This document shows positions 40,722 through 50,624 of a stretch of DNA of 64,000 nt, piece after piece. The stretch spans positions 66,138,858-66,202,857 of the forward strand of contig OZ024889.1 of the NCBI GenBank assembly GCA_964017195.1, in the 5' to 3' direction. Position 1 is the first letter of the stretch; the number at the start of each line of letters is the position of its first letter. A model generated the notes under the pieces. The model was not told where the DNA came from. It did not search any database and worked only from the letters and a program-made list of their open reading frames with translations. Made by a program: the position numbers and the translations under genes. Source of the stretch: Siderastrea radians. Its lineage: Eukaryota > Cnidaria > Anthozoa > Scleractinia > Rhizangiidae.

Positions 40722-43536
40722 AGTGCCACTGGGACGAAAATTCATAGGTTTATTTCCGCCAAATTCTGTCGCAGAATATCGCGTTTTGTTCATATTTCCC
40801 CAGAAAACTGAACAACAAACCTTCCATCCTAATATTTTTTAGCTCCAAAGTCGCCTAAAATGTGTCCGCCATTACTGAAAACGTGTTCCTGGGTGATTGC
40901 GCAATTTAATAGCTTGTGACGTCAGAGGCTCACCTCAGTCACGTTTCCTTGTGTTTTGACTGAAGATGTCTACCGTCGACTCCGAAACCTCCGAAGAGTA
41001 TTTCTACGATTCGGAACAGTCTTTAGCTTCCAAAGCCTCTAAGGATTCGTTTCATTCGGCAAATGAAGAATTTTTCTTACCGTACCATGTAAGAACTGAC
41101 GTGTGGTTTCAACTAGTAATCTTGTCAACAAACTGTTTAAAGCTTTTTTTCTCGCCATATTATTTGAGTTATTTGGCGGGAGTTCAAAACATGAGCGAAA
41201 TGTGCTTAGACAATGATTGTAGTTCAGGCCCCAGATGCTCAAAAAGTGGATAACTCTTTTTCAACGGATAAGTCGCTGTCCGGTGGATAAAATTTATCGC
41301 TTCATCTCTGTTGTTTAAAGCTTGGATAGCGCTATCCAGCCAGCTGTTCAGCCGCTATCCAGCGATCAGAAAGTTGTCCATTCCAAGGTAGGTTGTGTAA
41401 CTGTTATCCACTGTAAACCTGTAGCAAAATAGACATGGCTATTCGAAGAATTGATCTTTCAAGCTGTGGAAATTTAGACAAAACATCTATGAAAACTTTA
41501 GACTTTGATGCTTGCGAATTCTCAACCATGGGTCGATCGATGTTATTGTTGGCGTGGGAGGAAATAAAAGAAGCGATACTTTGTCTGCCGTTGTTTATGT
41601 TCATTATATATTATAAAAAAGCATTGATATTTTTGGCCATTCTTGGCATAGTCTGGGAAATTTTCTTGAAAAACCGTAATTGTTGTGGTCAGCTGGCAGG
41701 CAGCTTATCGTGTCTATCGTAGTACAGTGGTCACTCAACACATTGAAACACAAGTGCTTGGCGCTGCTAAATATTTTAAACAGTTTTATATAATTCTTTT
41801 TCTGAGCCGAAAGAAGTGAAATAATTCAAAAGCCTATTTTTCAAGAACTGGAGGCCTTGTGTGACCGGAATCTAAATATTTGTAGTCAAAATTAAAAGCC
41901 ACAAGGAAAATTTTCCGCTGCTCAACATGCGGACCGCCGCGGAAACGAAGCTTTCGCTTGCCTTATTCGCTGCGTAAAAATAATAACTTGATATTTAATC
42001 ATTTTTCTTAGTAGTTCATTTACTAATAAGATTGCTATGACAGGTAAAAGAAATAAAATTCTTAAACCCTTTGGCAAATAGTGGCGTGTGATATTTTTTC
42101 CCAACTTCAATTTCCACCGCACCGACGATCCGATCGAACAACATTTTATTTGCATTCCCAATTACAAATGCCATTGCTCATAGAAAAGAGAAAGAAAAAA
42201 GTTGCAAAATCGATTAATTTACAATTCCTGTGTCTATTGCTCCATTTCTTAATGCAAAAGCTTCGCAAATGAAGTAACCTAATTTTTTACAAGTGAAAGC
42301 GTCAATGCTATTTAAGAAAATACAATTTTAAGAATCGAAATCGGAATATTTACTAATATTATCGTTCATTAAAGATTTTCTAATTGCATCATGTCTATTG
42401 CAAGATAAGAGGAAGTGTACTTCGTTTTCAACTTCATTTGAGCTGCAGCATTGACAAATTCTCAGATGCTCAGGAAGTCTAGGGGTGGAATGTCTTCCAT
42501 TTTCAATTCTTCGGTTGTGATTACCTTACCTAAGTTTTGCTACTGCCCGAGCCATAATGTCAATCGACTGTTCACCGACAGGGAATAAAGAGAGAAAAGT
42601 TTCTCCACATTCAGGATGGTATGTTATAAAATAAATGTCCGTGCTTCTAAGTGATTACTACTCTGAAATTAACACACGCGGAATTAAAAAAAGGAAAAGA
42701 TAAGCAGTACAAACTACATCAGCTTAATCACGGCGGTCAGGATTGCATTCGCCGAGGATCTTCGCGCTAGCAGACGGCAGAACTGAAAGGGTTTTCCACG
42801 ACGATAATAAATTTCAAAATACGTTAAAAGAAAATCAGTTTTGCACAATGGTGGATGCGTTGAAAAGGAAACAAACTATCACTTCAACTGCGTTATAAGA
42901 TTAGGTAATTTACCTTTCGCCTTGTTCGTGCAGATGTTTTTTTCCAGTTCTTTTTTCCATATAGTTGGAATAGGCAATGAAATCAGAGGATCGACCTCTG
43001 GGATCTTGCGACATGAACAGCCCTCTGGAAAAACTCGTCCGTGAAGTGATCAAAATACCTCTCGGGTCGAAATTCGCGCTGTGTGAGTACGAACATTGTC
43101 CTTTTTTCCATTGCGGGTCCGCTAGCAGGGCTTCAATGAAGCAAAATACCAGCTCGGTGGTTGGATTTATTGTTGTAGCATTGTATAACACAAGTGCTAC
43201 CTGTCATTACTGCTGTAGCAAGGAAGATTTCAAAGTCGTGCAACAAACAGTTGGCAAGAAATCTTTCCTCGAGGACAATTTACTTTCCCGTGGGAAGTAA
43301 CCATGTGAAGGCACTAGGTTTGAGGTGAGCCTCTGACGTCACTTCCGCTCATTCGCAAACCAGCTTCCGGAACAAGAGCCAGTAATGGCGGCCGCAAAAT
43401 CTCGACAAAAACCGTCCGAAAAAAGCGACTTCTAGTCGTCGTAATAAGTTGAAATTTGGCATGGTGACTAAGAACCACAAACTATGTTCGAAAATGTAAA
43501 AACATGGAACACAAAAATTCTGGTCCCAGTGGCACT
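40722..43536. mobile_element. 2.8-kb TTAA-flanked DNA transposon
   Basis: The termini AGTGCCACTGGGAC and GTCCCAGTGGCACT are inverted, and TTAA flanks both (40,718-40,721 and 43,537-43,540). The insertion preference fits Kolobok or piggyBac. It carries two open pieces on the plus strand: an acidic exon from ATG 40,966 ending ...FLPYH before GTAAGA, and a Cys/His-bearing stretch 43,010-43,300. No catalytic core is seen, so it is non-autonomous or internally deleted. Confidence 0.75.
40966..41090 (+). CDS. Acidic first exon inside the TTAA transposon
   Basis: Starts MSTVDSETSEEYFYDSEQSL and ends FLPYH at a good splice donor (CAT|GTAAGA, about 41,088). It is Ser/Glu-rich like the N termini of some transposon proteins. 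The partner exon may be the stretch at 43,010-43,300 (YEHCPFFHCGSASRASMKQ, a Cys/His-containing segment). Neither is a known domain to me. The reading as spliced transposon ORF is inference. Confidence 0.35.
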
Positions 43537-43540
43537 TTAA

Positions 43541-43853
43541 AAATCTATCATCTTTCTTTATCATCACACAGAGCACTTTCCACATTGCTGATCCTAGCAG
43601 AATCAGAAGGTCATAGGCTCGATTCCGCCAGGGACTCAGAGTTTTTCTTTTGCTTCACGCTCGCGACATACCAAATATAACATCTTCCTTATATAGGGAA
43701 TGTAGTTGCAAAATTACTCAAGCAATACCGTCAGCTATATAGCCCAGCGCCGGAGAGAAAACAGGCGAGACATGCACTGATTGTGAATAGAGATAGTCAG
43801 ATTCTAAACTTATTTCCCAACTTGCAGATGGTATAGCAGAGTTGTTATTAGCC
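43541..43853. other. Short intergenic stretch, nothing recognised
   Basis: No open frame or repeat that I can support between the TTAA transposon and the KLHL pseudogene. Confidence 0.3.
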
Positions 43854-44737
43854 TCATTCCGATTTCAAACCCTCCCTCTTTAAAGGCACATAACACAGGG
43901 CTGCTTTGTCAGAAATGTTTCTTAAATTTTCCCACCTATCTAAAGAAACAGGATACACTTCCTCTGGAGGGATTCTAATACCGGCTGTCAACTGGAAATT
44001 TGTTGATGATAAAATAAACTCTCCCCTCTATTTCCACTGCACCAAGGTTGTTTGGAGGAATATGTTTTTGTTCAACAACAGACCACATATTGTTTACTTC
44101 ATCGTAGACCTCTACAGGTGCAGGATTACGACCTAATACACAACTATCACTGATATAATCAAAACCTCCAGCAACATTAAGTCTATCATTCACTACAACG
44201 AGGCTGGACCCACTGTGAGGCTGACAGGTTGAAGCTTTTTCTTCCCACACATTCCTCACTGGATCAAAACAATAAAGCACTACATTCTTCTCACACCAAC
44301 CAGCCTTATAAATTCCTTTCCCATAGAGAACATACAACTTTGCATGAAATACTGTTGCTTCAATGTTATAAAAATAACCATTTGTTCCATGTAAGCTTAC
44401 TTTTGCAAAACGTTGCCACCATCGATCACTAAAGCTATACCTTTGAGGAATTTGACTCCATTTAACACTAACTGTATACATGTAGTCACCTAAAGTGCAT
44501 AGTTGGATGAGTTTTGCACCTGAGTGTGGAAGGTGTTCCCACACATCTTTTTTAATGTCATAAGAATAAATGGAGTGTTTACCCGACCCAAATCCAGCAA
44601 CATACAGCTTCCTGCCAACAGCCTCTGCACAATAGCACTCTTGTGCCTCAGCTGCTGGTGCCAAGGATGACAGTGATGTCTACATTTTCGCTTCAACATG
44701 AAAATACTGCATTTGAGTCTGAGGAAGAACAGCAACA
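43854..44737 (-). pseudogene. KLHL paralogue, kelch exon with two lesions
   Basis: Homologous throughout to KLHL exon 2 (3196-4086), including the acceptor-side start [50 protein letters not shown] and [16 protein letters not shown]. Two lesions are visible. The Trp codon after EAKM is TAG (about 44,681), and an inserted base near 43,982 shifts the frame after FPVDS, just before a stop. The true stop would be TGA at 43,854-43,856. No BTB exon is found to the right, where a BEL/Pao remnant begins. Confidence 0.85.
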
Positions 44738-45248
44738 AGAACCTGAAAAGAAAATGTCCTAAATGTTTTGTTTTATAGGTATGTTTACATCAACCACCGG
44801 TTCCAAACTGTGTATTTATTCGCCAGTCGTTTAAGTCAAGTAGTGATACACGTGTGATGTTCGAAATATAGGGAAAACACAACAGCGATAAGCAAAGATC
44901 ATAGTGAAATTACAAGTTTACAGAAAGATAATATTTACCCGATGGTCGTCTTCAGTGTTTGATGTGCTTTCTGATCGTTCAGTTAGGACTCATTAGTGAT
45001 TGTTGTGTCTTATGATCATTTAATTATAGTTAATTAGTGATTGCTGTGCTTTCGCGTGCATTTAATTAATGTAGGGCGAAACACTAGATCAGATTAAGAT
45101 GGTCAGATTAAGATGATCAATGATCAGATTAAGATGGTCAATGATCGCGATAAGCAAAGATCGCGTGCATTTAATTAATTTAGGGCGAAACACTCCCCCC
45201 GCCAAAATTGTTAGTGACAGAATATGAGAGTAAAGATTATCATTATGT
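44738..45248 (-). repeat. Probable 3' LTR region of a BEL/Pao element
   Basis: Lies downstream of the minus-strand BEL/Pao coding remnant. A purine-rich tract (GGCGGGGGGAG on the minus strand, about 45,192-45,202) precedes TGTTTCGCCC, a plausible LTR start. Inside, GATCAGATTAAGATGGTCA repeats and a GGGCGAAACACT duplication (45,073 and 45,182) occur. The left border is not resolved. Confidence 0.45.
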
Positions 45249-47165
45249 TCAGTATATAGTTTTCAAATGTTTCAGTGTTTCAGTAAGACTGTTGTTCCTT
45301 TTCGTCGACTGGTAGAAGTAGTACCAGTCTGTTAACTGATCTTCCCACCGTAACATATCCTCTTCCAGTGTATTTATGGGGTGGTTCCCCTGGTTTGGGA
45401 TTCTTATAAGAGACTTGCACCTTTCTAACTCTACCGTCTTCTCCTGGAAACACTTCAGAGACTTTTCCAAGCTTCCATTGGCCTCTGATCTGGTTTGAAT
45501 CTTGAATGAGGACGATATCACCCGTTTTAAGGTTTCTTTTTGCTGTGTGCCACTTTTGCTGTATAATAAGACTTGGGAAGTAATCTCTCGTCCATTTTCT
45601 CCAGAAATTTTTTACAACTTTCTGGATGAATTCGTACCTGCGCCGTGGATGTCTGTTTGCGCAAACGGTCCGCTTGGTACTCGTGAGGTTGAACGGCCGA
45701 GTAAAAGATCATTGGGGCATAGATAGGATTCGTCATCTGGTGAAGTTGGGTGCTTACCTATTGGTCTTTCATTTACCAAGTTAGCAGCTTCAAAGCACAC
45801 AGTTTGCAATTCGGAAAACGTCATCACATTTTCGCCGATAGCTATCGTAATTGCTTTCTTGATTGATTTTATAAGTGCTTCTGATACACCGTTCTGCCAT
45901 GGAGCGTCAGCTGATGAGAAGATCCATTGAAGACCTTGCGTCACTCCAAACTGCTTGAGAGATTGCAGGTCCAAATCTTTTAGAGCGGTTTTCACTTGAG
46001 TGTCGAAAGTTAATTGCGTTTGCTTTGGTTTTGCGTTCACTACGCTTAGTGATTGGTTAAAAAATCTCGCGCCACTTTCTCGGCCAATCAGAACTAAAAC
46101 CAAAACCAATCGTGACTCGCTTGCGCACGTTTTCCCGCGCTTCGTGCCAGCTACATGTATTTGCTTCGAGTTTTGATTGGTTTACTAGATTGTCTGTGTC
46201 CTTTGTGATTGGCCAGAGTAATTACTTTGGTTTTGGTTTTACGACACTCAATTGAAAACTGCTCTATTACTCTCTTTAATTCTTCATTGGCTGATCTAGT
46301 ATTTTGGTTGCAACCGTGTGGTACATCTTTTTGATATCGCCAATAAAGGCTACTTCGTATTCCCTGAATCTTATGAGGACTGCTAGTATGTTGTTGAGTA
46401 GGTCTGGCCCCTTTGCCCAGTACTATTTCAGCACGTGGCCCATATAAGTTGCACTGCTGTTAAATACAATCCTGACAGGGGTGGACTTTGAGTCATGCTT
46501 TAGCACTTCGTGATGAGAAATATAGTGTATTGGGCCTTTGTAGTTTCTTAGCTCTTTCTCTGTTAGTTTCCTCGTCACTCCTCGATTTATCATGTCTTGT
46601 ACTTGCTCTTTATAAACCTTCGCATGTTCCGTGTTTTTTGCAAGTCTTTTTTCGGTTGAAATCAATTTTGTAAAGGCGATTCTTCTGTTATCTGGCAAAT
46701 CGTAAGGATCTTTGATCCAGGGATATTCTGCAATCCATCTTTTGGCTTCTTTATCGTAATCAAGGTTCTTTTCAATTAAAGCAAGTTCTTTCTCTTCTTT
46801 AACTGTATAGTTCTTGCTTCCCAGGGGACATCTTCCGCATTTGCATCCTCCGCATTCGATACTGAGGCTCTCTATGTTGTAAAAATCTTCTACGCTAGGG
46901 GTTGTTGTATGAAGTACTTGCACGCTATTGAGTTTGTCTCTCATTTATTTCTTTGATTTGCGGATGAGTTCCACCAATGCATCTTCCGAATTGATTCTTT
47001 AATAGTAACAAGTGTCCCAAGAACTGTTCCTCTTGTGGGTGGAATCCGGCGTATTCGAAGCCAATTAGTACGTCTACTTCCCCTGTTGGTCTTGCTATTT
47101 CCTCTTTTGTTAGTAGTAAATTGCGCCCAGATAGGCAAATGAGCCTCGTTTTGATGTAAGGATGA
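45249..47165 (-). pseudogene. BEL/Pao LTR retrotransposon remnant
   Basis: On the minus strand, from 47,165: protease-side segment (DVLIGFEYAGFHPQEEQFLGH), a Cys cluster (CGGCKCGRCPLG), the N-terminal reverse transcriptase (STPVRIVFNSS, YMGHVLK then a stop, FIGDIKKMYH), a gap, the integrase core (DAPWQNGVSEALIKSIKKA, ANLVNERPIG, PNDLLLGR) and the C-terminal DUF5641-type domain (LKTGDIVLIQDSN, GRVRKVQVSYK) ending near 45,284. It has frame changes and stops. The catalytic RT centre and RNase H are missing; a MITE sits at the gap. Confidence 0.85.
45982..46265. mobile_element. MITE inside the BEL/Pao remnant
   Basis: AGAGCGGTTTTCACTTGAGTG at 45,982 is mirrored by CACTCAATTGAAAACTGCTCT at 46,265. 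The interior has several CCAATCA and TTTTGGTTTT motifs. It separates the RT and integrase pieces and may mark the deletion. Confidence 0.75.
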
Positions 47166-47189
47166 CGTCATAACCGGAACCGGAAATCA

Positions 47190-47390
47190 CGTGTTTTTAG
47201 GAGGGGAAACCGCTGACCAGTTGGAAAAAAGGATCGCGGGCTCATGGAACCGGAAGACACGTGTTTTCGAATGGGAAACCGCAGAGCAGTATGAAAATAG
47301 GATCGCGGGCTCATGGAACCGGAAGTCACGTGTTTTAGAATGAGAAACCGCTGGCGAGTGTGAAAATAGGATCGTGGGCTCAAGGTGGGT
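47190..47390. repeat. Three about 75-bp repeats with CACGTG at the element 2 left end
   Basis: Each unit holds GGAACCGGAARNCACGTGTTTT, GGGAAACCGC and GGATCGYGGGCTCA. They lie upstream of the first gene's TATA box and could be promoter enhancers, replication sites, or part of the terminal repeat. Confidence 0.75.
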
Positions 47391-47450
47391 TAAAACCGCT
47401 GAGTTATGCGGGCTCAAAGTCCAAAGTCCAATTTTTGGAACGGGGGTAGG

Positions 47451-47459
47451 TATAAAAGG
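47451..47459 (+). promoter_or_regulatory. TATA box for the first penton-like gene
   Basis: TATAAAAGG 30 bases before the ATG at 47,489; a short leader is implied. Confidence 0.75.
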
Positions 47460-47488
47460 GTAAACCCTAAGGTGAGGGAGTAGTCACG

Positions 47489-48541
47489 ATGAGTTTTTAC
47501 ATCACTCTGTTCAGTGATCAAGCACAAGACACGGGGCAAAAATTTACGGCGCGACTGCCTCGTTCCCATTATTTGGTGGAAGATGATTGGGAAGCAGCTT
47601 TGGTACATATTTCCCACCCGGGGTTTAATCAATCCTTGGAAGATCAAACCAAGGAGAATTGGACGCAAGAGGATAGTCAAAAACATTGGATGAAAACAGA
47701 TGTTAGATACATACCAAAACGTACGGATGGAACGGCCCCCCTTCAAGTCACCAAACAAATCCATTTACCGCCCGGGTATTACCACAATTTGAAAGAAGCC
47801 TGGATTGCCATTGCGTACGAAATGGAAAAACAACACATGGACGTCATGATGGATATAGCGAAAATGGATGTGGACGATCAAGCCAAACGCAAACAACTAG
47901 CGGCTCTGAACCTGGCTCAACCCTATGTGAAAATCACCAATACGGGCGTCGCCCCCGAATTAGATTCGTTGTATGTACTCATACCGGCCAATATGCAATT
48001 TGAAATGGAATGGAAATTCGCTGGAATGATGGGATTGGTGAAAGATGGAACGGCAAGTGAGCTTGTGGTCCAAGAAAAAAATTATTTGGTGAAACATATC
48101 GTGGATTACAACGATCGTCATAAATGGGAAGCAACGATCGGTCCTGTCAAGAAATATCCACCTCATGGCATTGCGTCCGTCAGCTTTACCCACCCGGATT
48201 TCGATTATTACTTCTTCTTGGGACCGAATCTGAGTCGACAACCCTTTCCCAGTACGCCGACGGTCAAACCTCAACAAGGACAACAACAATTGATGATTTA
48301 CACGGACTTGGTGGCACCGAGCATTGTGGGAAATCAAGAAAAAGGGTTTTTACGTACCTTGGATGCGGGCAATACCGACCATCAGTTTGATACGACGCAA
48401 CGGATGTATTTTCCTCTTGGCAAAACCATCTTTGACAGCATTGAGATAGATATTCAAACAGCGGATGGGCAGCCGGCTCCGTTTAAACAAGGGAGAACTA
48501 TCATTACCCTTCAACTCTCCAGAAAAAGTCAACGAACATGA
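47489..48541 (+). CDS. Penton-like minor capsid protein, paralogue 1
   Basis: 350 residues, intact. Starts MSFYITLFSDQAQDTGQKFT, the FYxTLxS signature of Polinton vertex-type proteins, then a strand pattern (WEAALVHISHPG). The C-terminal half has SIVGNQEKGFLRT, PLGKTIFDSIEIDIQTADG and RTIITLQLSRK. It matches the two adjacent genes at 53.8-55.9 kb in architecture but is the most divergent of the three, and sits apart with its own TATA box and an AATAAA at 48,556. It may form an alternative vertex or spike base. Confidence 0.72.
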   Translation: MSFYITLFSDQAQDTGQKFTARLPRSHYLVEDDWEAALVHISHPGFNQSLEDQTKENWTQEDSQKHWMKTDVRYIPKRTDGTAPLQVTKQIHLPPGYYHNLKEAWIAIAYEMEKQHMDVMMDIAKMDVDDQAKRKQLAALNLAQPYVKITNTGVAPELDSLYVLIPANMQFEMEWKFAGMMGLVKDGTASELVVQEKNYLVKHIVDYNDRHKWEATIGPVKKYPPHGIASVSFTHPDFDYYFFLGPNLSRQPFPSTPTVKPQQGQQQLMIYTDLVAPSIVGNQEKGFLRTLDAGNTDHQFDTTQRMYFPLGKTIFDSIEIDIQTADGQPAPFKQGRTIITLQLSRKSQRT

Positions 48542-48555
48542 TTGTGTAGAGAATC

Positions 48556-48595
48556 AATAAAGATCACAACAAAGTGTCATGGAACATCTTTTATT
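48556..48595. terminator. Convergent poly(A) signals
   Basis: AATAAA at 48,556-48,561 serves the plus-strand penton gene. TTTATT at 48,590-48,595 is AATAAA on the minus strand, serving the RING gene. About 40 bp hold both ends. Confidence 0.7.
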
Positions 48596-48641
48596 GGTCC
48601 TTCGTATTGTTTGACAACAAGTGAGTCCAAACATGGGGTCC

Positions 48642-49489
48642 TTACTGACAATTCATAATGTTCTTCATGTGTGAAAGGACTTCGCTTTGGGTGTGGCCAA
48701 GAAAATGGGGTGTGTTGCTGCTTGTATCCGGAAACTTGAAGATTTTTCCCCAGAATCCTTGAACGGCTCCGGTGCCTGTATGACAAATACCATACCACAG
48801 ATAATGACCTTTCCAGATACGGTTGACTTCTTTCACAAATTGGGGGTCTTCTTTCCAATCGTAATTGAGGATTTCAATGACTGTGGTGGAATGGCCTTGT
48901 GGGATGTAAACACATTTGGTGATTAGATGAGGACTCTTTCTCCAGTTGTCAGCACAGGCTACATGACAGGGGTATTTGCAGCAGATCAACATGATTTGAT
49001 TGCTGACACTTTCCTTACAGACGACACACGGGTAGGTGGGGAAAGGATTCAGTTGTTTCATCCTTGAAATGACTTCGCTTGGGGTGTGGCCAAGAAACTG
49101 GGTTTCTGTAGATTGGGAATACCTGTTGAAGTGTCTTCCCCAGAACCCTTGGACGCCTCCCAAACATATTGGTTCACTGCGCTTGAATTGATAACAGATA
49201 CCATACCAGAGAGGATAGCGGTGATGTGTGACTCCCGGATAAGTATTTTGGTACCAGTTACGTTTGACTTCTTTCACAAATTGGGGGTCTTCTTTCCATT
49301 CTTCATTGAGGATTTCAAGGACTGTTATGCCAATCCCTTGGATACAGGACATGCAACCACTGTAAAGACCGGTACTTTTTTTCCCCACTGGGTGGCACAG
49401 GTTAGATGACAGGGTTCTTCGCAGCAGGTCAAAATGATTTGTTTGGTGACAGGTTCCCTACAGAGCACACATGGTTTGGATTGAGCCAT
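48642..49489 (-). pseudogene. Twin RING-like protein, frameshift in a T7 run
   Basis: ATG at 49,489 opens PCVLCREPVTKQIILTCC..PCHLTCATQW, a RING-type C-x2-C...C-x-H-x2-C cluster. The frame changes at T7 49,376-49,382, and the remainder (from 49,388) follows in another frame. The rest holds a module (ITVLEILNEEWKEDPQFVKEV, GGVQGFWGRHF, LGHTPSEVISRMKQL), a second RING-like cluster (CVVCKESVSNQIMLICCKYPCHVAC) and a second copy of the module (VIEILNYDWKEDPQFVKEV, GAVQGFWGKIF, LGHTQSEVLSHMKN). So the gene arose by internal duplication. RING domains suggest ubiquitin-ligase activity; not shown. Minus-strand TATA at 49,572-49,580. Confidence 0.7.
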
Positions 49490-49571
49490 CAGGTGAAAGG
49501 ATCACTTGTTGGGCTTCTGAACTGAGGCCTGGATCATCCAGGGATTGTAACATGGCATGGGGAAGGTGGTG

Positions 49572-49720
49572 TTTTTATAGAGAAACAAAAGGGTCACGTG
49601 GGAGGGAATGGGCCAATGAGAGAAAGACCCCATGATGCTTTGGGATGGGAAGGGGTGGGGGGACCCCCCTCCCCCCTCCTTAGATAGACCATCAGGCATT
49701 GCGCGGATCGGGGTATATAA
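49572..49720. promoter_or_regulatory. Divergent promoter with TATA boxes and CCAAT
   Basis: CTATAAAAA on the minus strand (49,572-49,580) faces the RING gene. TATATAA (49,714-49,720) faces the gene at 49,799. GGGCCAATGAG at about 49,608 supplies a CCAAT box between them. Confidence 0.6.
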
Positions 49721-49798
49721 GTCAAGGGAGGCCCCAGGACGTCACTCTTAGCTTTGAGCCGGTCCTTGGTGACTTATGTTTGTTGTGTGAAGTGAAAA

Positions 49799-50308
49799 AT
49801 GTCCGAAACGAGAAGGCCGTTGGGGTCCCTGTGCAGTGACATCAATGTGAGTGGGCAAGACCCTTTGAGAAGGAGAGTGGGCCCGGAGCAATCGCCCATC
49901 CAGCGCCAGATCAATCGTATGTACGAGAGACGCGAGGAAGCATGGCGTCCCTTGAATCGACAACGCGTGGAGGCTTTCATCCGGTTATTTTTATTATGTT
50001 TTGTGGAGCCGGAGAATGGGTTACCTCTTCAACTAGGGAGTTATCGTAGGTTAAAGAGAGCACTGGCGCAGCGTATTATCCCTTGGATTGAGCGATGGGT
50101 AATACCGACCAGGGAGGAGCGATATTGGCCCATTAGTATGAGGATGTTCGAGGAACTTGATTTTTATATGGCTGCGCATCTGCCGGAACTATATTGCGGT
50201 AATTCCTGGTTGACCATCAGTCATTTTTATCGAGAAGTAAAGAAACATGAGGAACGGGAGAGAAGAAAGGAGCGAGTCAGTCGTGTACGACGTGTGTTGG
50301 ACTTGTAA
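49799..50308 (+). CDS. Hypothetical basic protein, 169 aa
   Basis: Starts MSETRRPLGSLCSDINVSGQ. The N-terminal 60 residues are Arg-rich and polar. The centre has a helix with EAFIRLFLLCFVEPENG, then WIERWVIPTREERYWP and LDFYMAAHLPELYCG. The C-terminal 30 residues are a charged coiled helix (KKHEERERRKERVSRVRR). I do not recognise a family. The high Arg content and codon use match its neighbours, and the TATATAA box supports expression. The downstream end meets the SLOG gene tail-to-tail across AT-rich repeats. Confidence 0.6.
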   Translation: MSETRRPLGSLCSDINVSGQDPLRRRVGPEQSPIQRQINRMYERREEAWRPLNRQRVEAFIRLFLLCFVEPENGLPLQLGSYRRLKRALAQRIIPWIERWVIPTREERYWPISMRMFEELDFYMAAHLPELYCGNSWLTISHFYREVKKHEERERRKERVSRVRRVLDL

Positions 50309-50624
50309 ATAGACTTTGAACATTCCTCTTGAGTTTATTATTGTGAGTCAAGGCTACTGTGAGTCAAGACACATTTATTTATTTATGACCATAGTGCAAA
50401 CTCAGTGTCGTCAGTTTTTCAAATTTTTAATTAAAAAAGAGTTGATGTTTTTTACAAAGGGTGGTCTGTGTTCTTTGCCACGCTGGGTGGGGTGCTCCTA
50501 TTTACAATTGGAAAAAAAGCTATCTACAGTTTGAAAAAATAAAAACTAAAAGAAAGCTATGTACAATTGAAAAAATAAAAACTAAAAAAGGCTATGTACA
50601 ATTCCAAAAATAAAAACTAAAAAA
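50309..50624. repeat. AT-rich tandem repeats between convergent genes
   Basis: About 38-bp units with GAAAAAATAAAAACTAAAA and GCTATGTACAATT, three copies at 50,500-50,625. They contain several AATAAA signals and an AT composition unlike the rest of element 2. They probably carry the poly(A) sites. Confidence 0.6.

Noticed and set aside
47168..47417. Minus-strand repeat peptides (SPRSYFHT...)
   Set aside because: They arise from the three CACGTG repeats upstream of the first element 2 gene; no initiation context.
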